NCBI RefSeq assembly: GCF_902497855.1
Contig: NZ_CABVHU010000015.1
Span: forward strand, 1-64,000
Origin: Pseudomonas fluorescens
GTDB lineage: Bacteria > Pseudomonadota > Gammaproteobacteria > Pseudomonadales > Pseudomonadaceae
DNA: 64,000 nucleotides
Direction of reading: 5' to 3'
This document shows positions 33,048 through 41,510 of the stretch, piece by piece. Below the pieces are notes generated by a model. The model saw only the letters and a program-made list of their open reading frames with translations, was not told where the DNA came from and made no database searches. The position numbers and the translations under genes are program-made. Each line of letters begins with the position of its first letter. Within the stretch, counting starts at the first letter, position 1.

Positions 33048-34489
33048 CAGTGAGCTCCAACTACAGCAATCTGTTCAGCAGCTTTGGCTTCAGCCGGGTT
33101 CGAGGCACGTACGGTCCGCCATACGTTGTAGGCCATGAACAGCATGCCGCTGGCAAAGAACGCACCGCCCAGGGCGCGAACGATGAAACCTGGGTGGCTG
33201 GCTTGCAGCGCTTCGACGAACGAGTAGGTTAGGGTGCCGTCGTCGTTGATTGCACGCCACATCAGACCCTGGGTGATGCCGTTGACCCACATCGAAGCGA
33301 TGTACAGCACGGTACCGATGGTCGCGAGCCAGAAGTGGGTGTTGATCAGGCCGATGCTGTGCATCTGCGCGCGACCGAACAGTTTCGGGATCATGTGGTA
33401 GATCGCACCGATCGAGATCATTGCTACCCAGCCCAATGCACCGGCGTGTACGTGGCCGATGGTCCAGTCGGTGTAGTGCGACAGCGAGTTGACGGTCTTG
33501 ATGGCCATCATCGGGCCTTCGAAGGTCGACATGCCGTAGAACGCCAGCGATACCACGAGGAAACGCAGGATCGGGTCGGTGCGCAGCTTATGCCAGGCGC
33601 CCGACAGGGTCATCATGCCGTTGATCATGCCGCCCCAGCTTGGTGCCAGCAGGATGATCGACATCGCCATGCCCAGGGACTGAGCCCAGTCCGGCAGTGC
33701 GGTGTAGTGCAGGTGGTGCGGACCGGCCCAGATGTACAGGGTGATCAGCGCCCAGAAGTGCACGATCGACAGACGATAAGAGTAGATCGGACGCTCGGCC
33801 TGCTTCGGCACGAAGTAATACATCATCCCCAGGAAGCCGGTGGTCAGGAAGAAACCGACCGCGTTGTGGCCATACCACCACTGGATCATCGCGTCAGTCG
33901 CACCGGCGTAAGCCGAGTAGGACTTGAAGAAGCTGACCGGCAGGGAAGCGTGGTTGACGATGTGCAGCATCGCGGTCACGACGATGAAGGCACCGTAGAA
34001 CCAGTTACCCACATAGATGTGCTTGGTCTTGCGCTTGACGATGGTGCCGAAGAACACCAGACCGTAGGTGACCCAGACGATGGCCAGCAGAATAGCCAGG
34101 GGCCATTCCAGTTCCGCGTATTCCTTGGTGGTGGTCAGACCCATCGGCAAGGTAATGATCGCGCCGACGATCACCGCTTGCCAACCCCAGAAGGTGAAGG
34201 CGGCGAGGCTGTCGGAAATCAGTCGCGTTTGGCAGGTTCGCTGCACGACGTAATAAGAAGTGGCAAACAGTGCACAACCACCGAAGGCGAAAATCACCAG
34301 GTTGGTGTGCAGCGGGCGCAGGCGTCCAAAGCTCGTCCATGCCAGACCGAAGTTCAACTCCGGCCAGACCAGTTGCGAGGCGATGAAGACACCGAGCCCC
34401 ATGCCAAGGATCCCCCAGACCACCGTCATGATGGCGAACTGGCGGACTACCTTATAGTTATAAGCAGTCGGACTGATTGCTGTGCTCAT
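33047..34489 (-). CDS. ccoN1: cbb3 oxidase catalytic subunit CcoN, copy 1
   Basis: The 480-residue, 12-helix heme-copper oxidase subunit contains the histidine ligands and the motif WWYGHNAVGFFLT. It reduces oxygen and pumps protons at the cytoplasmic membrane. The start at 34489 (MSTAISPTAYNYKVV) follows a GGAA site. The upstream frame to 34654 is not conserved with copy 2. It is nearly identical in its core to CcoN-2. Confidence 0.96.
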   Translation of the reverse strand: MSTAISPTAYNYKVVRQFAIMTVVWGILGMGLGVFIASQLVWPELNFGLAWTSFGRLRPLHTNLVIFAFGGCALFATSYYVVQRTCQTRLISDSLAAFTFWGWQAVIVGAIITLPMGLTTTKEYAELEWPLAILLAIVWVTYGLVFFGTIVKRKTKHIYVGNWFYGAFIVVTAMLHIVNHASLPVSFFKSYSAYAGATDAMIQWWYGHNAVGFFLTTGFLGMMYYFVPKQAERPIYSYRLSIVHFWALITLYIWAGPHHLHYTALPDWAQSLGMAMSIILLAPSWGGMINGMMTLSGAWHKLRTDPILRFLVVSLAFYGMSTFEGPMMAIKTVNSLSHYTDWTIGHVHAGALGWVAMISIGAIYHMIPKLFGRAQMHSIGLINTHFWLATIGTVLYIASMWVNGITQGLMWRAINDDGTLTYSFVEALQASHPGFIVRALGGAFFASGMLFMAYNVWRTVRASNPAEAKAAEQIAVVGAH

Positions 34490-34574
34490 TCTAAGGTTCC
34501 ACGGTTTGGGTGTTTTATTAGGAGTAAAAATCGGCCGCAAGTATGGAGAAAGCGGGGGGTCATTGCAACGCGCC

Positions 34575-34588
34575 ATGACCCTGGTCAA
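34575..34588 (-). promoter_or_regulatory. Degenerate ANR-like box upstream of ccoN-1
   Basis: TTGACCAGGGTCAT matches TTGAY-N4-RTCAA except in the last half-site. It lies about 86 bases upstream of the ccoN-1 ATG. The first cco operon of Pseudomonas is usually weakly or not ANR-dependent, in line with a poor site. Confidence 0.4.
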
Positions 34589-34931
34589 TGCTTTCAAAAG
34601 CTGATTCTGCGGCCTTTCCATGCGCCGCGTAGGGACAAAATTGGCCCCGGACAAAATGTCGCAGTGGACGAAAAAGATGAGGGGGTCAGGTCAGATGTAA
34701 CGGGGTATGTTCAAACATGACGATTGGATGGCCGATGGCCAATTGGCACGACAGCCGGTGTCCACCAGCCTTTGCGGCCTTCCATCGAGCAGGTTTGTCG
34801 AACACATCCGCTAAGGGCGACCTGGAACCGGCTCATGCCAGTCCGCATCGGAAGAAGCTTAGACCCGAAACTGGGGAACCGAAAGGAGGACTAACGGAGG
34901 GTGCGACACTTGGTCGCAAAGAAGCAGGGAA

Positions 34932-34957
34932 CTGCCGCATCCGGGAGAATGCGGCAG
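34932..34957 (-). terminator. Probable terminator after ccoP-2
   Basis: CTGCCGCAT pairs with ATGCGGCAG across an eight-base loop, 15 bases past the ccoP-2 stop. Read on the minus strand it is followed by TTCCCTGCTTCTTTG, a T-rich but imperfect tail. Confidence 0.6.
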
Positions 34958-34972
34958 CAGAGCGGTCGAGAT

Positions 34973-35926
34973 TTATTCCTGTTTGCCTTCAGCCTGCAAA
35001 CGCTCTGTATTCAGACCCTGTGACAGGCTGTACACATAAGCGGCGAGCAATTGCACCTTATCGTTGCCGAGCAGTTCGTTCTGCGCCGGCATATGACCCT
35101 GGCGACCATGACGAATCGTTTGTCCAAGCTGCGCCAGGCTTGTTCCGTAGATAAAACCGGCCGGTTGCGTCAGGTTCGGCGCGCCCATGGCTTCAGTGCC
35201 CTGGCCGTTTGCCCCATGACAGGCTACGCACATCGTGCTGAACGCTTGCTGTCCGGCGTGCAGGTCGGCACCGCTGTCGGCAGGCAACGGCAGGCCGGCC
35301 AGGTCATGGCGCACATAGGCCGCGACGTTCTTCACGCCGGCATCACCAAGGATTTCACCCCAGGCCGGCATCGCCGCCATGCGACCGCCCATGATCGTGG
35401 TTTTGATGGTGTCGGCGTTGCCGCCCCAGCGCCAGCTGTTGTCGGCCAGGTTGGGGAAGCCAAAGGCGCCCTTGGCGTCCGAGCCGTGGCAGACCGCGCA
35501 ATTGGAGGCAAACAGGCGACCGCCCATTTTCAATGCTAGCGGGTCCGTGGCCACTTCTTCCACGGGAATCGCCGCGAATTTTGCGAAGATCGGCCCGAAC
35601 TTCGCCTCGGCCTTGTTCATCTCCTTTTCCCACTCGTGGACGCCGGTCCAGCCGTCCTCGTAGCCGGGCAGGATGCCTTTCCAGTTGCCCAGGCCGGGGT
35701 AAAGCACCAGATAACCCACGGCGAACACCAGCGTGCCGGCGAACAGCATGAACCACCACTGCGGCAGCGGGTTGTCGTACTCCTCGATGCCGTCAAAGCT
35801 GTGGCCCATGGTCTGGTCGACGCTGCCCTTGGTTTCGCCCTTGCGGGTGCCGATCAGCAGCCAGGTCAGGCCGATCAGGCTGCCGATGGTCAGTACGCAG
35901 ATCCACGTACTCCAGAAGGTGGTCAT
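34973..35926 (-). CDS. ccoP2: cbb3 oxidase subunit CcoP, copy 2 (diheme)
   Basis: The 317-residue protein has two heme c sites (CAVCH and CVACH) and two N-terminal membrane helices. It closely parallels copy 1. AGGAG lies nine bases before the ATG. Directly upstream is ccoO-2 with only 38 bases between, so ccoQ is absent from this operon. Confidence 0.96.
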   Translation of the reverse strand: MTTFWSTWICVLTIGSLIGLTWLLIGTRKGETKGSVDQTMGHSFDGIEEYDNPLPQWWFMLFAGTLVFAVGYLVLYPGLGNWKGILPGYEDGWTGVHEWEKEMNKAEAKFGPIFAKFAAIPVEEVATDPLALKMGGRLFASNCAVCHGSDAKGAFGFPNLADNSWRWGGNADTIKTTIMGGRMAAMPAWGEILGDAGVKNVAAYVRHDLAGLPLPADSGADLHAGQQAFSTMCVACHGANGQGTEAMGAPNLTQPAGFIYGTSLAQLGQTIRHGRQGHMPAQNELLGNDKVQLLAAYVYSLSQGLNTERLQAEGKQE

Positions 35927-35964
35927 GGCCGGGTACTCCTTGTTGAGGGTTCAAAGAACATGGC

Positions 35965-36573
35965 TCACCTCTTGCTCTTGATGGAGGTGCCGAGCACTTG
36001 CAGGTAAGCGACCAGCGCGTCCATTTCGGTCTTGCCCTTGAGCGAAGCCACTGAGCCTGCGATGTCGTCGTCGGTGTACGGCACGCCGAGGGTGCGCATC
36101 GCCTTGATCTTGGTTTCGGTGTGGCTGCTGTCGAGTTGATTGGCCACCAGCCACGGATAGCCGGGCATTTTCGATTCCGGCACCACGTTGCGCGGGTTGT
36201 ACAAGTGCGCGCGGTGCCAGTCTTCGGAGTAGCGACCGCCGACCCGGGCGAGGTCCGGACCGGTACGTTTCGAGCCCCAGAGGAACGGATGGTCCCAGAC
36301 GCTTTCACCGGCAACTGAGTAGTGACCATAGCGTTCGGTCTCGGCGCGGAACGGCCGGATCATCTGCGAATGGCAACCGACGCAGCCTTCGCGGATGTAG
36401 ATGTCGCGACCTTCCAATTGCAGCGCGGTGTAGGGCTTCATACCTTCCACCGGTTTGTTGGTCACATCCTGGAAGAACAGCGGGACGATCTGGGTCAGGC
36501 CGCCGATGCTCACGGCCAGCACCATCAGCAACATCAGCAGGCCGACGTTTTTCTCGATTGTTTCGTGTTTCAT
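35965..36573 (-). CDS. ccoO2: cbb3 oxidase subunit CcoO, copy 2 (monoheme)
   Basis: The 202-residue protein, the same length as copy 1, has one membrane helix and heme site GCVGCHSQMIRPF. The start at 36573 follows a strong GGAGG. It begins 10 bases after the ccoN-2 stop. Confidence 0.96.
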   Translation of the reverse strand: MKHETIEKNVGLLMLLMVLAVSIGGLTQIVPLFFQDVTNKPVEGMKPYTALQLEGRDIYIREGCVGCHSQMIRPFRAETERYGHYSVAGESVWDHPFLWGSKRTGPDLARVGGRYSEDWHRAHLYNPRNVVPESKMPGYPWLVANQLDSSHTETKIKAMRTLGVPYTDDDIAGSVASLKGKTEMDALVAYLQVLGTSIKSKR

Positions 36574-36583
36574 GGCGGCCTCC

Positions 36584-38008
36584 TCAGGCAATCTGCGCGG
36601 CAGCGGCGACTTCGGCAGGCTGCGAGGCCCGCACGGTGCGCCAGGTGTTGTAGGCCATCAGCAACATGCCGCTGAAGAAGATCGCACCGCCTACCAGGCG
36701 CACGACGAAGCCCGGATGGCTGGCCACCAGGGTTTCGACGAAGGAGTAGGTCAGCGTCCCGTCTTCATTGACCGCGCGCCACATCAGGCCCTGGGCGATG
36801 CCGTTGACCCACATCGACGCGATGTAGAGCACGGTGCCGATGGTGGCGAGCCAGAAGTGCGCGTTGATCAGGCCGATGCTGTGCATCTGCTCGCGGCCGA
36901 AGACTTTCGGAATCATGTGGTACAGCGCGCCGATCGAGATCATGGCCACCCAGCCCAATGCACCGGCGTGTACGTGGCCGATGGTCCAGTCGGTGTAGTG
37001 GGAGAGGGCGTTCACCGTTTTGATCGCCATCATCGGCCCTTCGAAGGTCGACATGCCGTAGAACGCCAGCGACACCACGAGGAAGCGCAGGATCGGGTCG
37101 CTGCGCAACTTATGCCAGGCGCCGGAGAGCGTCATCATGCCGTTGATCATCCCGCCCCAGCTCGGTGCCAGCAGGATCAGCGACATCACCATGCCCAGCG
37201 ACTGGGCCCAGTCCGGCAGCGCGGTGTAGTGCAAGTGGTGCGGGCCGGCCCAGATGTACAGGGTGATCAGCGCCCAGAAGTGCACGATCGACAGGCGATA
37301 GGAATACACCGGGCGTTCGGCCTGTTTCGGTACGAAGTAATACATCATCCCGAGGAAGCCGGCGGTGAGGAAAAAGCCTACGGCGTTGTGCCCGTACCAC
37401 CACTGCACCATGGCGTCGGTGGCACCGGCGTACACCGAGTACGACTTGGTGAAACTCACCGGCAGTTCGAGGTTGTTGACGATGTGCAGAATCGCCACGG
37501 TGACGATGAACGCGCCGAAGAACCAGTTACCGACGTAAATGTGCCGGGTCTTGCGCTGCATGATCGTGCCGAAGAACACCACTGCGTACGCGACCCAGAC
37601 GATGGTGATCAGGATGTCGATCGGCCATTCGAGTTCGGCGTATTCCTTGGAAGTGGTGTAACCCAGCGGCAGGCTGATCGCTGCCAGCAGAATCACCAGC
37701 TGCCAGCCCCAGAAGCAGAATGCGGCGATTTTCGGCGCAAACAATCGGGTCTGGCAGGTGCGCTGCACCGAATAGAAAGAACTGGCGAACAGGGCGCAAC
37801 CGCCAAAGGCGAAGATCACCGCGTTGGTGTGCAACGGGCGCAACCGGCCGAAACTGGTCCATGGCAGATTGAAGTTGAGTTCGGGCCATACCAACTGGGC
37901 GGCGAGAAAAACCCCGAGTCCCATGCCGACGATGCCCCACACCACCGTCATAATGGCAAATTGGCGGACCACCTTGTAGTTGTAGGCGGTACTGATAGAA
38001 GTGTTCAT
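36584..38008 (-). CDS. ccoN2: cbb3 oxidase catalytic subunit CcoN, copy 2
   Basis: The 474-residue, 12-helix oxidase subunit is very similar to copy 1 (shared WWYGHNAVGFFLT and WTIGHVHAGALGWV). It is the first gene of the second operon, which in Pseudomonas is the oxygen-limitation form. A perfect ANR box lies 120-134 bases upstream, inside the divergent hydrolase gene. Confidence 0.96.
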   Translation of the reverse strand: MNTSISTAYNYKVVRQFAIMTVVWGIVGMGLGVFLAAQLVWPELNFNLPWTSFGRLRPLHTNAVIFAFGGCALFASSFYSVQRTCQTRLFAPKIAAFCFWGWQLVILLAAISLPLGYTTSKEYAELEWPIDILITIVWVAYAVVFFGTIMQRKTRHIYVGNWFFGAFIVTVAILHIVNNLELPVSFTKSYSVYAGATDAMVQWWYGHNAVGFFLTAGFLGMMYYFVPKQAERPVYSYRLSIVHFWALITLYIWAGPHHLHYTALPDWAQSLGMVMSLILLAPSWGGMINGMMTLSGAWHKLRSDPILRFLVVSLAFYGMSTFEGPMMAIKTVNALSHYTDWTIGHVHAGALGWVAMISIGALYHMIPKVFGREQMHSIGLINAHFWLATIGTVLYIASMWVNGIAQGLMWRAVNEDGTLTYSFVETLVASHPGFVVRLVGGAIFFSGMLLMAYNTWRTVRASQPAEVAAAAQIA

Positions 38009-38103
38009 GGTTCCCCATCCACGGTTCAGCCGAAGTGAAGGCGGATGCGCAAGGCAACGCTCACTTCGCCTGGAGTTATAGGCAGACTGACAGCGAGGCA
38101 AGC

Positions 38104-38781
38104 ATGGGCAAAGAGCACAAGGCCAGTATTGACGGGGATCAATGGGCGCAGTGTGTGCGCGACCATGGATGGTTGTGGAATGCCGCTTCAGCGCCGGCAT
38201 CGGCGACGTTGATTCTCGCCCACGGCGCCGGTGCGCCGATGGACAGTGACTGGATGAGCGACATGGCTGCACGCCTTGCGGCTCAAGGCGTCAACGTGTT
38301 GCGGTTCGAGTTTCCATACATGGCGCAGCGGCGGCTGGATGGCGGTAAACGTCCACCAAACCCGGCACCCAAACTGCTGGAATGCTGGCGTGAGGTCCAT
38401 GCCGTGGTGCGACGCCATGTCGCTGGGCGCCTGGCCATTGGCGGCAAGTCCATGGGCGGGCGTATGGCCAGTCTATTGGCGGATGAACTGGGGGTGGATG
38501 CGCTGGTGTGCCTGGGGTATCCGTTTTATGCGGTTGGCAAGCCGGAGAAGCCGCGGGTCGAGCATTTGGCAGGATTGAAGACGCGGACGTTGATCGTTCA
38601 GGGGGAGCGGGATGCGTTGGGCAATCGTGACGCGGTCGAGGCTTACACATTGGCGCCGAGCATCGAGGTGTTCTGGCTGGTGGTGGGGGATCACGATTTG
38701 AAGCCACTGAAGGTTTCGAGACTTACGCATGAACAGCATCTGGCGGCAGCGGCGAGCAAGGTTGCCATGTTTCTTCTGTAA
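38104..38781 (+). CDS. Alpha/beta hydrolase of the KANL3/Tex30 family
   Basis: The 225-residue protein has an oxyanion-side LAHGAGAPMDSDWM and nucleophile elbow GGKSMGGR (G-x-S-x-G), with a late LIVQGERDALG and GDHDLKP for acid and histidine. The substrate is unknown. The start at 38104 has GAGG five bases upstream. It is divergent from ccoN-2, and its 5' coding region carries that operon's ANR site. Confidence 0.85.
   Translation: MGKEHKASIDGDQWAQCVRDHGWLWNAASAPASATLILAHGAGAPMDSDWMSDMAARLAAQGVNVLRFEFPYMAQRRLDGGKRPPNPAPKLLECWREVHAVVRRHVAGRLAIGGKSMGGRMASLLADELGVDALVCLGYPFYAVGKPEKPRVEHLAGLKTRTLIVQGERDALGNRDAVEAYTLAPSIEVFWLVVGDHDLKPLKVSRLTHEQHLAAAASKVAMFLL
38129..38142 (-). promoter_or_regulatory. 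ANR/FNR box upstream of ccoN-2, within the neighbouring gene
   Basis: TTGACGGGGATCAA on the plus strand (TTGATCCCCGTCAA on the minus) is a consensus ANR site. It falls within the first codons of the hydrolase at 38104 and about 127 bases from the ccoN-2 ATG. A possible -10 (CATGCT) lies about 22 bases downstream on the minus strand. Confidence 0.75.
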
Positions 38782-38870
38782 GCTTTCGCTGCCGCCCGGG
38801 GACTCATGTCGGAACGCCGGCCTCGCTCCAGATTCCACGCCGGTTGTGCGATTTGACGCGACTCCTGAAC

Positions 38871-39018
38871 TGTAGGAGCCGGCTTGCTGGCGAAGGCGTC
38901 GTCATGGGCGCTGCAAGGCTTGAGGCCGCCTTCGCTCGCGATGGTCCCGAGGGCGACGCGTTTATTCAGGGAGCACGCGTTATCGTTGGCGTCCATCGCG
39001 AGCAAGCTCGCTCCTACA
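38871..39018. repeat. Mosaic REP cluster
   Basis: The left half (TGTAGGAGCCGGCTTGCTGG and on to CCGCCTTCGCT) matches the doublets at 12661/12788 in reverse. The right half (CGCGATGG and on to GCTCCTACA) belongs to the GTAGGAGCGAGC class. The join is at TTCGCT/CGCGATGG. The right end overlaps the 3' end of the LysR gene. Confidence 0.8.
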
Positions 39019-39937
39019 GGGGCTTCTTTTCATGGGCCGTCACCTGCTGGCACAGCTCGATCATCTGCTCGCGCATCCAGCGGTTGGCCGGGTCCTGGTC
39101 GGTGCTTTCGTGCCAGTAGAGGTGGGTTTCCACCGGCGGCACGTCATTGACCGGCAGGTTCACCGAGTACAAGTCATGACGGCGGGCGAAGCGCTCGGGC
39201 ACGGTCATGACCATGTCCGTCTGCTGCAACACTTGCGAGGCCATCAGGTAATGCTGGGAGCGCAGGGCGATCTTGCGCTGGATGCCCATCTTGCCCAATG
39301 CCAGATCGACATGGCCCAGACCGCTGCGTCGGCTGGAGATATGGATGTGGGTCTGGGACAGGTAGTCATCGAGGCTGAATTTTTCCTTGCCGGCCAGCGG
39401 ATGCCCCTTGCGCATGGCACACACGTAACGGTCTTCCATCAGCTTGACGTGGCGCACCTGCGGGTCGGTGTTGAGCGGCGCGTCGACGGCGAAGTCGAGG
39501 CGCCCGGCCGCCAGTTCCTTGGTGGTTTCGCGGCGCTTGGACAGGAAGCTCTCGATGATCACGGCGGGGGCCAGGCGACGCAGGCGCTGGAACAGGGGCG
39601 GCAAAATCACCGCTTCGGTGAGGTCGGTCATGCTGATGCGGTAGGTCTTGACCGCCTGCAACGGATTGAAGATGCGGCTTTCCTGCACCGAGACCCGCAG
39701 CAGGGAGAGGGCGTTGCGGACCGGGCCGATGATGTTCTGGGCCATCGGTGTCGGGACCATGCCCTGGGCGGTGCGCACGAACAACGGATCGTTGAAGGTC
39801 TCACGCAGGCGAGCCAGGGCGTTGGACACCGCCGGTTGGGTGATCCCGACTATCTGCCCGGCCCGGGTCAGGTTGGCTTCGGTGTAAATCGCGTCAAAGA
39901 CGATGAAAAGATTGAGGTCGACCTTGCTCAGATTCAT
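39014..39937 (-). CDS. LysR-family regulator
   Basis: The 307-residue protein (MNLSKVDLNLFIVFDAIY start) has an N-terminal helix-turn-helix (NLTRAGQIVGITQPAVSNAL) and a substrate-binding domain. It belongs to the NodD/LeuO-like LysR group with the VDLNLF opening. ATG 39937 has AGAG upstream; a GTG at 39946 is an alternative. The TAG stop lies in the REP. It is divergent from the acyl-CoA dehydrogenase at 40140 and may regulate it. Confidence 0.85.
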   Translation of the reverse strand: MNLSKVDLNLFIVFDAIYTEANLTRAGQIVGITQPAVSNALARLRETFNDPLFVRTAQGMVPTPMAQNIIGPVRNALSLLRVSVQESRIFNPLQAVKTYRISMTDLTEAVILPPLFQRLRRLAPAVIIESFLSKRRETTKELAAGRLDFAVDAPLNTDPQVRHVKLMEDRYVCAMRKGHPLAGKEKFSLDDYLSQTHIHISSRRSGLGHVDLALGKMGIQRKIALRSQHYLMASQVLQQTDMVMTVPERFARRHDLYSVNLPVNDVPPVETHLYWHESTDQDPANRWMREQMIELCQQVTAHEKKPL

Positions 39938-40139
39938 TGGCTGCACTCTTGTTATAGGGGCGGTGTTATAGGGGCGGTGTCATAGGGCTGGGTGGCCTTG
40001 CCGATCAGTCGATCATATATCGGTGATGAATGTTAATACACGCCGAGAATAGGCTAGGTAAATTTTCGTAGCTGTTCTAGCATCGATTGCATGACCTGAA
40101 CAACTCATCAAAACCCCCTGTCAATAGGTAGAGCTGCCC

Positions 40140-41345
40140 ATGGATTTCGCTTATTCGCCCAAGGTGCAAGAACTGCGTGAGCGCGTGACCGCGTTCATGG
40201 ACTCCTACGTTTATCCTGCCGAAGCCGTGTTCGAACGCCAGGTCGCCGAGGGCGATCGCTGGCAGCCGACGGCAATCATGGAGGAGCTCAAACTCAAGGC
40301 CAAGGCGCAAGGGCTGTGGAATTTGTTTCTGCCTGAGTCCGACCTCGGCGCCGGCCTGAGCAACCTGGAATACGCACCATTGGCGGAAATCATGGGCCGT
40401 TCGCTGCTGGGACCGGAACCGTTCAACTGCTCTGCGCCGGACACGGGCAACATGGAAGTGCTGGTGCGTTACGCCAACGAAGAACAGAAGCAACGCTGGC
40501 TCGAACCCTTGCTGCGCGGCGACATTCGCTCGGCGTTTGCCATGACCGAACCGGACGTGGCGTCTTCCGACGCCACCAACATGGCCGCCCGCGCAGTGCG
40601 CGATGGCGACGAGTGGGTGATCAACGGCAAGAAATGGTGGACCTCGGGCGCCTGCGATCCGCGCTGCAAGATCCTGATCTTCATGGGCCTGAGCAATCCG
40701 GACGCACCGCGCCATGCCCAGCACTCGATGATTCTGGTGCCGGTGGATGCCCCGGGGGTGAAAATCGTGCGCCCGTTGCCGGTGTTCGGTTATGACGATG
40801 CCCCTCACGGTCATGCCGAAGTGCTGTTCGACAATGTCCGGGTGCCGTACGAAAACGTCCTGCTGGGCGAAGGACGCGGCTTCGAAATCGCCCAGGGTCG
40901 CCTTGGCCCTGGCCGGATTCACCACTGCATGCGTTCGATCGGCATGGCTGAGCGCGCGCTGGAACTGATGTGCAAACGCTCGGTGAACCGTACCGCGTTT
41001 GGCAAGCCCCTGGCGCGTCTGGGCGGTAACATCGACAAGATCGCCGACTCGCGGATGGAGATCGACATGGCGCGCCTGCTGACATTGAAGGCCGCGTACA
41101 TGATGGACACCGTCGGCAATAAATTTGCGAAGAGCGAAATCGCGCAGATCAAGGTGGTGGCGCCGAACGTCGCCCTGCGAGTGATCGACCGGGCGATCCA
41201 GATCCATGGCGGGGCAGGGGTGTCCAACGATTTCCCGCTGGCCTACATGTACGCGATGCAGCGCACCCTGCGCCTGGCCGATGGCCCGGACGAAGTGCAC
41301 CGCGCGGCGATCGGCAAGTTCGAGATCGGCAAGTACGTCGGGTAG
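40140..41345 (+). CDS. Acyl-CoA dehydrogenase (ACAD10/11-like)
   Basis: The 401-residue FAD enzyme has FAMTEPDVASSDATNM and WWTSG for FAD binding and a C-terminal IHGGAGVSNDFPLA. RLADGPDEVH marks the ACAD10/11 or FadE36-type group, which lacks the usual YEGT glutamate. It oxidises acyl-CoA substrates, probably branched or hydroxylated ones. The stop codon is the TAG of a REP head (GGTAGGAGC). The gene is divergent from a LysR gene. Confidence 0.9.
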   Translation: MDFAYSPKVQELRERVTAFMDSYVYPAEAVFERQVAEGDRWQPTAIMEELKLKAKAQGLWNLFLPESDLGAGLSNLEYAPLAEIMGRSLLGPEPFNCSAPDTGNMEVLVRYANEEQKQRWLEPLLRGDIRSAFAMTEPDVASSDATNMAARAVRDGDEWVINGKKWWTSGACDPRCKILIFMGLSNPDAPRHAQHSMILVPVDAPGVKIVRPLPVFGYDDAPHGHAEVLFDNVRVPYENVLLGEGRGFEIAQGRLGPGRIHHCMRSIGMAERALELMCKRSVNRTAFGKPLARLGGNIDKIADSRMEIDMARLLTLKAAYMMDTVGNKFAKSEIAQIKVVAPNVALRVIDRAIQIHGGAGVSNDFPLAYMYAMQRTLRLADGPDEVHRAAIGKFEIGKYVG

Positions 41346-41510
41346 GAGCAAGCTCGCTCGCGATGGACGTAAACGATAACGCCTGTTTACTGAATAAACG
41401 CGGCGCTCATGTAGGAGCCGGCTTGCCGGCGAAGGACGTCAACGATGACGCGTGCTATCTGGATGAACGCGTTATCGTTGACGTCCATCGCCGGCAAGCC
41501 GGCTCCTACA
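41342..41510. repeat. REP cluster between two convergent genes
   Basis: A degenerate single REP (GTAGGAGCAAGCTCGCTCGC, from 41342) is followed by a doublet at 41410-41510. The doublet's long stem also pairs GGACGTCAACGATGACGCG with CGCGTTATCGTTGACGTCC. The cluster fills the whole space between the acyl-CoA dehydrogenase and tatD stops and contains both. Confidence 0.85.

Larger units (their letters stand above)
34490..34972. other. Gene-free space between the two cco operons
   Basis: These 483 bases hold the promoter region of ccoN-1 and the end of the ccoNOP-2 transcript. A degenerate ANR box (TTGACCAGGGTCAT on the minus strand, 34575-34588) lies about 90 bases before the ccoN-1 start. I see no convincing gene. 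Confidence 0.6.

Noticed and set aside
34490..34654. N-terminal extension of ccoN-1 to 34654
   Set aside because: The extra residues do not match ccoN-2, and the start at 34489 has a ribosome site.
34717..35154. 145-codon plus-strand frame between the cco operons
   Set aside because: Half of it is antisense to ccoP-2 and the composition is shadow-like.
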